Source: JAQGMJ01 sp036271855 (lineage in GTDB: Bacteria > Pseudomonadota > Gammaproteobacteria > Burkholderiales > JAEUOS01). From it: a stretch of 7,517 nt of DNA. Below, piece by piece: positions 1-5,784 of this stretch. Made by a program: the position numbers and the translations under genes. Within the stretch, counting starts at the first letter, position 1. Each line of letters starts with the position of its first letter. Where the stretch lies: NCBI GenBank assembly GCA_036271855.1, contig DATAZV010000088.1, positions 1-7,517 of the forward strand, given 5' to 3'. A model generated the notes under the pieces. The model did no database searches, was not told the origin of the DNA, and saw nothing but the letters and a program-made list of their open reading frames with translations.

Positions 1-199
1 TGATGCAAACCTTGGAGAGCGAGGACAAGCCGCCCCCCATGCCGTCGAGCTGGCGCAAATAGGGATCGGGACTGCCTAGGGCGCCGAGAAACAGCCGGTC
101 CCACTTCGCGCGGTCGGCCGGAAGATCCTTGAGGTGAATCATCAGACCCTTGCTGGTGCCGCCGCGCATGAACACGGCGGGAATCTTCACCTGTTTCAT
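1..199 (-). CDS. PrpF-family C=C isomerase (methylitaconate/aconitate isomerase type), N-terminal part
   Basis: Only the first 66 codons lie in the window; the gene continues past the left edge. The start is the ATG at 199-197, with an AAGGAG ribosome site (206-211) six bases upstream. The visible residues carry the family hallmarks: MRGGTSKG at about 11-18, LGSPDPY at 41-47, a DGMGGG turn at 52-57 and an SSLSK segment ending in Lys63, which probably corresponds to the active-site lysine of PrpF. Family members have a diaminopimelate-epimerase-like double fold and shift a double bond or interconvert cis/trans forms in unsaturated di- or tricarboxylates: PrpF (2-methylaconitate/trans-aconitate), GalD (oxalomesaconate tautomerase) and Mii of Eubacterium barkeri (3-methylitaconate isomerase). 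It is the sixth gene of the operon, 19 bases after the small hydratase subunit, so it probably supplies that hydratase with the right alkene isomer. The family is secure; the substrate is not. Confidence -1.
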   Translation of the reverse strand, partial: MKQVKIPAVFMRGGTSKGLMIHLKDLPADRAKWDRLFLGALGSPDPYLRQLDGMGGGLSSLSKVCI

Positions 200-218
200 T
201 TCGCGCTCCTTCGTGAAC

Positions 219-725
219 TCAGGCCGCTGCCTTGGCGCGGGCGGCCACTTCTTTTTTCACCCAGTCGGTGATACCACCCATGTCGATGATTTCCTGGATG
301 AACTTGGGCAAAGGTTCGGCCTTGAACGTCTTGCCGTCGAGCTTGACCTCGCCGGTTTCGGTATTCACCTCGATCGCCTGTCCCTGGCTGGCCGCTGTCG
401 CCACCTCCGGGCTGACGACCATCGGCAGGCCAAGGTCGATCGCCATGCGGTAGAAGGTGCGCGAAAAACTGGTGGCAACGATGCAGCTGATACCCAGGGC
501 CTTCAGCCCGAAGGGCGCCTGCTCGCGGCCAGAGCCGCAGCCGAAGTTTTTTCCCGCGACAATCATGTCGCCCGGCTTGACGCGCGTGGCGAAGTCGGGA
601 ATGGTCTCTTCGAAAATATGCTTGGCGAGTTCCGCCGGGTTGAGGATGGAGAGATAACGCCCGGCGATCATGCCGTCGGTGTCCACCGAGTCGCCCAGCT
701 TTTGCACATTGCCTTTGTAGATCAT
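219..725 (-). CDS. LeuD/DmdB-type small subunit of an aconitase-superfamily hydro-lyase
   Basis: This 168-residue protein is the small (swivel) subunit of a two-subunit dehydratase/isomerase and should pair with the large subunit encoded just upstream. Visible landmarks are DTDGMIAGRYL at about 15-25, the signature FGCGSGREQAP at 61-71 that places the catalytic Ser-Arg loop, and ATSFSRTFYRMAIDLGLP at 84-101. It is much shorter than proteobacterial leucine-pathway LeuD (about 200 or more residues) and matches the short archaeal/DmdB subclass. The substrate-recognition loop after the Arg-Tyr pair reads YLSI (24-27), without the arginine that homoaconitase-like members use to bind a distal carboxylate. 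The start ATG at 725 has an AAGGAG site (733-738) that overlaps the stop codon of the upstream gene, which suggests translational coupling. Leucine biosynthesis is unlikely because no leuA or leuB is nearby and the neighbours are catabolic. Confidence -1.
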   Translation of the reverse strand: MIYKGNVQKLGDSVDTDGMIAGRYLSILNPAELAKHIFEETIPDFATRVKPGDMIVAGKNFGCGSGREQAPFGLKALGISCIVATSFSRTFYRMAIDLGLPMVVSPEVATAASQGQAIEVNTETGEVKLDGKTFKAEPLPKFIQEIIDMGGITDWVKKEVAARAKAAA

Positions 726-736
726 GGTGTGGCTCC

Positions 737-2005
737 TTACAGCTTGGCCGGGTCGATGATTTCGCCGGCGATTGCGCTGGCGGCGGCGACGTAGGAATTG
801 CCGAGGTAGACCTGCGCCCCGGCATGTCCGGCGCGGCCCTTGAAGTTGCGGTTGATGGTGGCAAAAGCCACTTCGCCGTCGTCCAGCGCGCCGTTGTGGC
901 CGCCGAAGCAAGCGCCGCAGGTGGGCGTGGAAACCGCCGCGCCGGCCTCGATGAACTGGTCGATCAGCCCTTCTTCCATCGCCTGCCGATAAATCTTCTG
1001 CGTGGCGGGAACGATCATCACGCGCGTCCACTTCGACACCTTGCGGCCCTTGAGCACGCTGGCGATCTGGCGCAGGTCGGAAATCGTGCCATTGGCGCAA
1101 TTGCCCATGTAGACCTGGTCCAGCTTGACACCGGCCTTGATTTCGCTCACCGGTACCACGTTGTCCGGCGAGTACGGCTTGGCCACCATCGGTACCATTT
1201 TCGACAGATCGTAGTCGTGGCGCGAGTAGTACTCAGCATCTGCATCGGCATTGGTGAGCGTATAAGGCCGCTTGCAGGTGGCCTTGGCCCAGGCCTCGGT
1301 CTGCGCATCAGCCTCGACGATGCCGGTCTTGCCACCCGCCTCCACCACCATATTGCAGATGCCCATGCGCTCGTCGATGTTGAACTCGGCAATGCCTGGG
1401 CCGCCGAATTCCATCGAGCGATACAGCGCCCCATCCACGCCCAGATCCTGCAGGCACTTGAGGATCACGTCCTTGCCGGTGACATACGGCGCCTTCTTGC
1501 CGTGCAAGTGAAAACGCATCGACTCGGGCACTCGGAACCAGGTCTCGTCGATCATCATGATCGCCGCCATTCCGGCCCAGCTCATGCCGGTGCCGAAGGC
1601 ATTGAAAGCGCCGGCGGTGCCGGTGTGCGAATCGCCCCCGGCCACCAGGTCGCCGGGGCCGATCAGGCCCATTTCGGGAATCAGGGTGTGCTCGATGCCA
1701 CCCTTACCCACATCGAAGAAGTGCTTTATGCCCTTGTCGCGCGCGAAACTGCGCATGTCGCGCAGCATATGCGCGCCGGCGGCCGAAGGCGCGGGCGCGA
1801 AATGGTCGCATACCAGGCCGACCTTGTCGGGCGCGATCACCTTGGTGCCGCCCATGTTGGCGAAGTGGCGAAACGCCACCGGGCCGTTGGCGTCGTTGAA
1901 CAGGATGAAGTCGACCTTGGCGCGCACCACCCGGCCCGGCTCGACGCGCTCGGCATCGTCGATCAGGTGCCGCTCAAGGATTTTTTCCGCAATGGTCTGT
2001 CCCAT
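737..2005 (-). CDS. LeuC/DmdA-type large subunit of an aconitase-superfamily hydro-lyase
   Basis: This 422-residue protein is the [4Fe-4S] catalytic large subunit of a hydratase/isomerase acting on a hydroxy-di/tricarboxylate. The start ATG at 2005 was chosen because MGQTIAEKILERH is the usual N-terminus of the family and a GATAAGG ribosome site precedes it; the reading frame stays open 15 codons further upstream. Conserved blocks include GGDSHTGTAGAFNAFGTG at about 123-140 and the cluster ligands Cys303, Cys363 and Cys366 (PTCGACFGGHNG, 361-372), followed by NRNFKGRAGH at 385-394. The length fits the short LeuC2/homoaconitase/DmdA class, not leucine-pathway LeuC (about 466-470). The motif around Cys303 is GNCANG where GSCTNG is standard, an unusual double change. 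The gene lies 10 bases after the lyase and 11 before the small subunit. Dimethylmalate dehydratase-like activity is plausible from context; maleate, citraconate or homoaconitate hydration are alternatives. Confidence -1.
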   Translation of the reverse strand: MGQTIAEKILERHLIDDAERVEPGRVVRAKVDFILFNDANGPVAFRHFANMGGTKVIAPDKVGLVCDHFAPAPSAAGAHMLRDMRSFARDKGIKHFFDVGKGGIEHTLIPEMGLIGPGDLVAGGDSHTGTAGAFNAFGTGMSWAGMAAIMMIDETWFRVPESMRFHLHGKKAPYVTGKDVILKCLQDLGVDGALYRSMEFGGPGIAEFNIDERMGICNMVVEAGGKTGIVEADAQTEAWAKATCKRPYTLTNADADAEYYSRHDYDLSKMVPMVAKPYSPDNVVPVSEIKAGVKLDQVYMGNCANGTISDLRQIASVLKGRKVSKWTRVMIVPATQKIYRQAMEEGLIDQFIEAGAAVSTPTCGACFGGHNGALDDGEVAFATINRNFKGRAGHAGAQVYLGNSYVAAASAIAGEIIDPAKL

Positions 2006-2015
2006 TTCTGCTGCC

Positions 2016-2918
2016 TTATCTTTTGGTGACGAATTGTTGTTCCAGCGCATTGATTGCCGGCAGGCCCATCAGCTCATTGAGTTCCTCGAAGGAAACCAGC
2101 AAATCCTCGCGCTCCTTCACCTTGGGCAAGTCGGCGGTCTCCGCCAGCGCGTTGAGCGCATTGGTCATGCCCTGGATCGCCGAGGCGCTGAGCATACGGC
2201 CGTACATCACGGCCTTCACGCCCAGGTCTTCGAGGCGGCGTGCCGAGATCAGCTCAGTGGTAGACCGCTTGCGGATGGCGAAGCCCATGTTGACGCACAG
2301 GGGCTTGGAAACGTTCTTCACCACCGTCTCGATATCCTTTTCCGTCGCCAGCGCATCGGCCAGCAGGAAATCAGCGCCGGCCTCGGTGTACATGTTCAGG
2401 CGCTTGATCGCCTCGTCCAGCCCGTGGGTGGTGAAGGAATCGGTGCGCGCCTTGATGACGAAGTCCGGGTCCTTGCGCGCCGCCACCGCGGCCTTGAGCT
2501 TTTCCAGGTATTCCTCGGCGGAGACCACGCTCTTGCCCTTCATGTGCCCGCAGCGCTTGGGCCAGACCTGGTCTTCGAGCATCAGGCCGCCGACACCGGC
2601 GGCTTCGAACTGCTGGGTCATGTGATAGACGGTGACCGCATTGCCATAGCCGGTGTCGCAGTCGGCCAAGAGGGTCAGGCCGCAACTGGCCGCCAGGCGC
2701 CGCGAGATGGTGAGGTTTTCTTCCATGCCCATCAGGCCGACGTCGGGCTTGCCGAGATTGGCCTCACTCATCGCCGCGCCGGAGAGAAAACCCGCCTGGT
2801 AACCAAACTTCTCGATCAACCGGCAGGAAAAGCCGTCATAGACGGCGTGCAGGGGCAGGATTTTCGGCCCGTTGATCAGTTGCTTCAGGCGCTTGCCGGG
2901 ACTGGGCTGGATACTCAT
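2016..2918 (-). CDS. Isocitrate lyase/PEP mutase superfamily C-C bond lyase (dimethylmalate/methylisocitrate lyase-like)
   Basis: A 300-residue TIM-barrel enzyme of the small PrpB/dimethylmalate lyase/oxaloacetate hydrolase branch, which cleaves a 2-hydroxyacid next to a carboxylate into two smaller acids. The start ATG at 2918 follows an AAGGAAAC ribosome site. The lyase signature PKRCGHMKGK (120-129) contains the catalytic acid Cys123, which marks lyases and excludes PEP mutase. Mg-binding acidic positions are visible at DCDTGYGN (86-93) and LED (114-116), and KARTDSF (156-162) is the usual strand. It is too short for true isocitrate lyase (about 430). The residues after CGH (MKGK) differ from the RPNK of PrpB methylisocitrate lyase, and a Thr-Thr pair (220-221) stands where many relatives have Thr-Pro, so plain 2-methylisocitrate lyase is not the best label. 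It sits directly before the hydratase genes, consistent with cleavage of the hydrated product, e.g. 2,3-dimethylmalate to propionate plus pyruvate. Confidence -1.
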   Translation of the reverse strand: MSIQPSPGKRLKQLINGPKILPLHAVYDGFSCRLIEKFGYQAGFLSGAAMSEANLGKPDVGLMGMEENLTISRRLAASCGLTLLADCDTGYGNAVTVYHMTQQFEAAGVGGLMLEDQVWPKRCGHMKGKSVVSAEEYLEKLKAAVAARKDPDFVIKARTDSFTTHGLDEAIKRLNMYTEAGADFLLADALATEKDIETVVKNVSKPLCVNMGFAIRKRSTTELISARRLEDLGVKAVMYGRMLSASAIQGMTNALNALAETADLPKVKEREDLLVSFEELNELMGLPAINALEQQFVTKR

Positions 2919-2956
2919 GCTGTTTCCTTGAGGTTCAATTCGGTATTGCAGGTAAT

Positions 2957-4462
2957 TCAGGCGGCGACGGCCGACTTGGCGCGCTGGCCGGCGCTCTTGC
3001 CCGCCAGGCGGCCGAATACGGCACCGCTGGTCAAGCCGCTGGCACCGGGATAGTTGAAATAGAAAATGCCGCCGACCATTTCGCCGGCGGCGTACAGCCC
3101 GGGAATGGGAGCGTGGTTGGTGTCCACCACCTGCCCCTCCTTGGTGATCTTCAGCCCGCCGAAGGTGAAGGTGACGCCACAGGTGATAGCGTAAGCCTGG
3201 AACGGCGGCTTGTCGATCGCCAGCGCCCAGTTGGATTTGGGCATTTCCAAGCCGGGTGTGCCGCGACCATCCTTGATGTTCGGATCGAAAGGCACCTTGG
3301 TGTTCACCGCCGCATTGAACTCGTGAATCGTCTTCAGGCATTGCTCGGGATTGACGTCATCCAGCTTTTGCACCAGTTCCTCGAGCGTGTTCGCAGTCAC
3401 CTTGGTGACGCTCTTGGTACGGTATTCGTCCAGCAGCAGGTGCGACACCTGCGCGTCGTAGATCTGCCAGGCGAACTGTCCCGGCTGCTCCAGCACGATG
3501 TGCCCATACTTGGCGTAGGTGAAGTTGCGGATGTCCGCGCCCTCGTCCAGAAAGCGCTTGCCGTTGCCGTTGACCATGATGGAAAAGGTATAGCTGTGGC
3601 GCTGGAAATGCGGCGTCAGCTCAAGGTCGCCGAAGTCGGTGGCGTAGCGCTCCCAGCCCACCGCGTGACAGCCGGACCAATGGCCGTACGGCTGGGCGCC
3701 GATGTTCAGCGCCATCTCCAGGCCGTCGCCGGTGTTGAAGCGGGTGCCGCGCACCTTTGCCAGGTCCCAGCCCTTGCCAAGGTAGCGCGAGCGCCACTCG
3801 GCATTCGCCTCGAAGCCGCCGCATGCCAGCACCACAGCATCGGCCTCGATGCGTGACTCATGCCCGTCCAGGCGCACCACCACGCCATGCACGCCGCCGT
3901 CGTCGCTGATCAGGTCGCGCACCCAGGCATCGTAGAGGATATCGACGCCGCGCTTTTCTGCCGAACTGTACAGCGCCTCCACCAGGCCCGGCCCGCCGCC
4001 GTTGGTCGCCAGCGGCGCCCCACCCCAGAAGGTGAAGCGGTCGTTCACCTTGTAAGCCTGGCGCCCGTAGTTCGGCATGAAGCGCACGCCGATTTCCTTC
4101 ATCCAGCGAATCGTCGCGTTGCTGTTGCGCACCAGGATTTCGGCCAGATCGGGGTCACAGCGGTTTTGCGTGATGCGCGCCATGTCGTCGAAAAAGTCGC
4201 TCTCGGTGTAGATGCCGAAGTCGCTGGAATCGATTTCCTCCTGCGTCAGGTCGTGCGAGATGTCGATGATGTCCTGCGCGCTGTCGAAGGCGAAGCGGAT
4301 CTTGCCGTCGGTATAAGCACTGTTGCCGCCGCGCTCCGCCTGCGGCGCGCGCTCCATCAACAGCACGCTGGCGCCCTGCTCGCGCGCCGAAATGGCGGCG
4401 CACAGCGCGGCATTGCCGCCGCCGACCACGATCACGTTGTAACGCTTGAGTCTGGTAGCCAT
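2957..4462 (-). CDS. tcuA: FAD-dependent succinate/fumarate-type dehydrogenase, TcuA (tricarballylate dehydrogenase)-like
   Basis: This 501-residue flavoprotein belongs to the FAD_binding_2/fumarate reductase flavoprotein family and most resembles TcuA, which oxidises tricarballylate to cis-aconitate. The N-terminal Rossmann motif VVGGGNAALCAA spans 12-23, with the FAD-contacting acidic residue in MERAP (36-40) and RGGNSAYTDG at 44-53. The NTGDGLEMALNIGA segment (243-256) and the C-terminal FAD-binding block GLYAAGEMVGGIFYFNYPGASGLTSG (starting at 455) are typical. There is no signal peptide or haem-binding domain, so the enzyme should be cytoplasmic and soluble. Salmonella TcuA needs the membrane Fe-S/haem protein TcuB to pass on electrons; no such gene is visible here. 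The upstream ribosome site is weak (an AGAG core), possibly lowering its expression relative to the other genes. Position two in the operon suggests it performs the first oxidation of the imported acid. The family is certain; tricarballylate as substrate is only one possibility. Confidence -1.
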   Translation of the reverse strand: MATRLKRYNVIVVGGGNAALCAAISAREQGASVLLMERAPQAERGGNSAYTDGKIRFAFDSAQDIIDISHDLTQEEIDSSDFGIYTESDFFDDMARITQNRCDPDLAEILVRNSNATIRWMKEIGVRFMPNYGRQAYKVNDRFTFWGGAPLATNGGGPGLVEALYSSAEKRGVDILYDAWVRDLISDDGGVHGVVVRLDGHESRIEADAVVLACGGFEANAEWRSRYLGKGWDLAKVRGTRFNTGDGLEMALNIGAQPYGHWSGCHAVGWERYATDFGDLELTPHFQRHSYTFSIMVNGNGKRFLDEGADIRNFTYAKYGHIVLEQPGQFAWQIYDAQVSHLLLDEYRTKSVTKVTANTLEELVQKLDDVNPEQCLKTIHEFNAAVNTKVPFDPNIKDGRGTPGLEMPKSNWALAIDKPPFQAYAITCGVTFTFGGLKITKEGQVVDTNHAPIPGLYAAGEMVGGIFYFNYPGASGLTSGAVFGRLAGKSAGQRAKSAVAA

Positions 4463-4504
4463 TTTGCTTTTGCTCTGCTGAATCGAAAATCCCTGGGGGC
4501 CGCC

Positions 4505-5524
4505 CTAGTCGGCCGTGATGTGGCGCGCGGCGATGATTTTTTCCCACTTCACCGTCTCGCTCGCCATGTATTTGCTGAATTCCTCGCTGCCGCCATGCAC
4601 CGGCTCGATGCCGGCGTTGATCAGCTGGGTCTGCAGTTCCTTGTTCGCCAGCGCCTTGATCATTGCGTTGCTCAGCTTGTCGACGATAGGCTGCGGCGTG
4701 CCGCCGGGCAGCATCAGGGCATACCAGGAAGTGGCGTCGAAGCCAGGCACGCCCGCCTCCGCCACCGTGGGCACGTTGGGCAAGGCCTGGCTGCGGGTTT
4801 TCGACGACACCGCGATCGGGATCACCTTGCCCGCCTTGATCGGCCCGACGGTCGAGGCAATAGCGCAAAAGCCGAACTGGGTTTCGCCACCCATGATCGC
4901 TACCGTCGATGGCGCGCCGCCTTTGTAGGGCACGTGCATTACCTCGATGCCGGTCATGGCGACGAACAGTTCCATCGTCATGTGGGTGATGTTGCCGATG
5001 CCCCCGGAAGCGTAGTTGAGTTTGCCCGGCTGCTTTTTCGCCAGGTCGATCAATTCCTTCACCGAGCGCACCGGCAGCTCGGGGTTGACCACCAGCGCCG
5101 AAGGACCCAGGCCGACCATCGACATCGGCACCAAATCCTTGCTTGCGTCGAAAGGCAGCTTCTTGAACAGCGAAGGCATGGCGATGGTGGTATTGGCCAG
5201 GTACATGTTGTAGCCGTCGGGATTGGCGCGCGCCACCATTTCGGCGGCGATGTTGCCGGAGCCGCCCGGCTTGTTTTCGACGAATACCGACTGGCCCAGC
5301 AACTCGCCCAGCTTGACCGAAATCGAGCGCGCCGCCACGTCGGTGGCGCCGCCCGGGGCAAAGCCCGAGATCAGGCGGATCGGGTGGCTGGGATAAGCGT
5401 CCGCGCTCCACCCCATCGGCGCCCACAGGGCCGCCGCCGCCAGCAGCGACGCCACGGCGCCACGCCGCGTGCGCGTCCACAGGCTTGCACGCCGATCCGG
5501 CCGGCGGGTACGCGAACGCCCCAT
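4505..5524 (-). CDS. Bug/TctC-type tripartite tricarboxylate transporter periplasmic receptor
   Basis: A 339-residue periplasmic substrate-binding protein of the Bug family (TctC-like). An Arg-rich n-region about 20 residues long precedes a hydrophobic core (about 23-37) and a likely signal peptidase site after WSA (39-41). The mature part starts with YPSHPIRLI and the ligand-contact loop FAPGGATDVAAR (55-66). Further family blocks are VENKPGGSGNIAAE (82-95), PDGYNMYL (102-109), YASGG.GN.TH (171-181), HVPYKGG (197-203) and LPNVPTVAEAG (248-258). Such receptors bind carboxylates, amino acids or nicotinate-like ligands; none of these assignments can be read from sequence alone. The ATG at 5524 has a strong AAAGGAG site (5531-5537) six bases away, fixing the start despite the long n-region. 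No TctA/TctB membrane partners are in the window, as is common for orphan Bug genes in Burkholderiales. As first gene of the catabolic operon it probably captures the operon's substrate or serves as its sensor. Confidence -1.
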   Translation of the reverse strand: MGRSRTRRPDRRASLWTRTRRGAVASLLAAAALWAPMGWSADAYPSHPIRLISGFAPGGATDVAARSISVKLGELLGQSVFVENKPGGSGNIAAEMVARANPDGYNMYLANTTIAMPSLFKKLPFDASKDLVPMSMVGLGPSALVVNPELPVRSVKELIDLAKKQPGKLNYASGGIGNITHMTMELFVAMTGIEVMHVPYKGGAPSTVAIMGGETQFGFCAIASTVGPIKAGKVIPIAVSSKTRSQALPNVPTVAEAGVPGFDATSWYALMLPGGTPQPIVDKLSNAMIKALANKELQTQLINAGIEPVHGGSEEFSKYMASETVKWEKIIAARHITAD

Positions 5525-5530
5525 GCTGCT

Positions 5531-5537
5531 CTCCTTT
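5531..5537 (-). promoter_or_regulatory. Strong ribosome binding site of the receptor gene
   Basis: AAAGGAG on the minus strand, six bases before the ATG at 5524. It is the best ribosome site in the window and decides the start of the Bug receptor despite its unusually long Arg-rich n-region. Confidence -1.
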
Positions 5538-5553
5538 GGTGTGCGCGCCGCCG

Positions 5554-5583
5554 CTTTTCGCGGCGCCGCGAAAAGACTTTTTT
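5554..5583 (+). terminator. Perfect 22-nt palindrome followed by T6: leader hairpin or terminator-like element
   Basis: Two 11-base arms (CTTTTCGCGGC and its complement) meet without a spacer at 5554-5575; two bases later six T follow (5578-5583) on the plus strand. Read on the plus strand this looks like an intrinsic terminator, although few folded loops can be that tight, so the real stem would open at its centre. Read on the minus strand it lies in the receptor mRNA leader, 29 bases before the ATG, and has no U tract after it. It may shield the regulator's promoter from antisense transcription or stabilise the operon mRNA. Confidence -1.
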
Positions 5584-5650
5584 AGAAGGCTTGTCTTGCT
5601 TTCGGCTTGCCGCGGCAGCCCTGAAACCGGGTCACCGCCTGTCGAGAGCC

Positions 5651-5679
5651 AATTTAACAAAGGGGGCGATAGCTCACAA
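5651..5679 (-). promoter_or_regulatory. Candidate sigma-70 promoter of the catabolic operon
   Basis: On the minus strand, TTGTGA (5679-5674) and TAAATT (5656-5651) are separated by exactly 17 bases; each matches four of six consensus positions. Transcription would start near 5644, giving a leader of about 120 bases before the receptor ATG. The -35 element directly abuts the AT-rich dyad at 5679-5696, the usual geometry for LysR-type activation. Judged by eye only. Confidence -1.
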
Positions 5680-5701
5680 GAATATTGTATTATTCTAGTA
5701 T
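5673..5701 (+). promoter_or_regulatory. Candidate promoter of the LysR-type gene
   Basis: CTCACA (5673-5678) and TAGTAT (5696-5701) lie 17 bases apart, each four of six to consensus, with a start expected near 5708 and a leader of about 77 bases. The element overlaps the dyad and the -35 of the divergent promoter, which would let a bound regulator repress its own gene. Weaker than the minus-strand candidate. Confidence -1.
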
Positions 5702-5717
5702 TCACTTTGATTATTCT
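5679..5717. promoter_or_regulatory. Candidate LysR-type operator: AGAATA-N6-TATTCT dyad plus TATTC repeats
   Basis: A perfect inverted repeat AGAATA (5679-5684), six bases, TATTCT (5691-5696) is followed by more TATTC copies at 5699-5703 and 5712-5717. The TATTCT copies at 5691 and 5712 are 21 bases apart, two helical turns. A T-N11-A pair (T5685, A5697) fits the loose LysR box. The AT-rich island stands out in an otherwise GC-rich region between divergent regulator and target. It is likely where the CysB-type regulator binds; this is inferred from position and symmetry. Confidence -1.
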
Positions 5718-5772
5718 CGAAGGCTGCGCGCACCCTTCCGGCCCGGCCCGGAACAGCAGCGCAACCCGTACC

Positions 5773-5776
5773 GGAG
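5773..5776 (+). promoter_or_regulatory. Ribosome binding site of the LysR-type gene
   Basis: GGAG eight bases before the ATG at 5785. It supports the 304-residue start over the 404-codon open frame that begins at 5485 and over an internal ATG at 5794. Confidence -1.
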
Positions 5777-5784
5777 ACCGCGGG

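Noticed and set aside
219..2005. Leucine-pathway leuCD
   Set aside because: Both subunits are too short for the proteobacterial leucine enzymes, no leuA or leuB is adjacent, and the neighbours are a catabolic flavoprotein, a lyase and an isomerase.
1..2918. Methylcitrate-cycle (prp) operon
   Set aside because: PrpB- and PrpF-like genes are present, but there is no prpC, acnD or prpR in the window, the hydratase is of the two-subunit LeuCD type, and the lyase motif differs from PrpB.
824..5698. Long plus-strand open frames opposite the operon (824-2029, 1557-3053, 3860-5698)
   Set aside because: They are antisense to genes with clear family motifs, their translations are Arg/His/Ala-rich low-information sequence, and they arise from third-position GC bias.
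5485..5784. N-terminal 100-residue extension of the LysR gene from an ATG at 5485
   Set aside because: It overlaps the divergent receptor gene and the promoter region, has no homology to LysR proteins, and the ATG at 5785 has both a ribosome site and a family-typical N-terminus.
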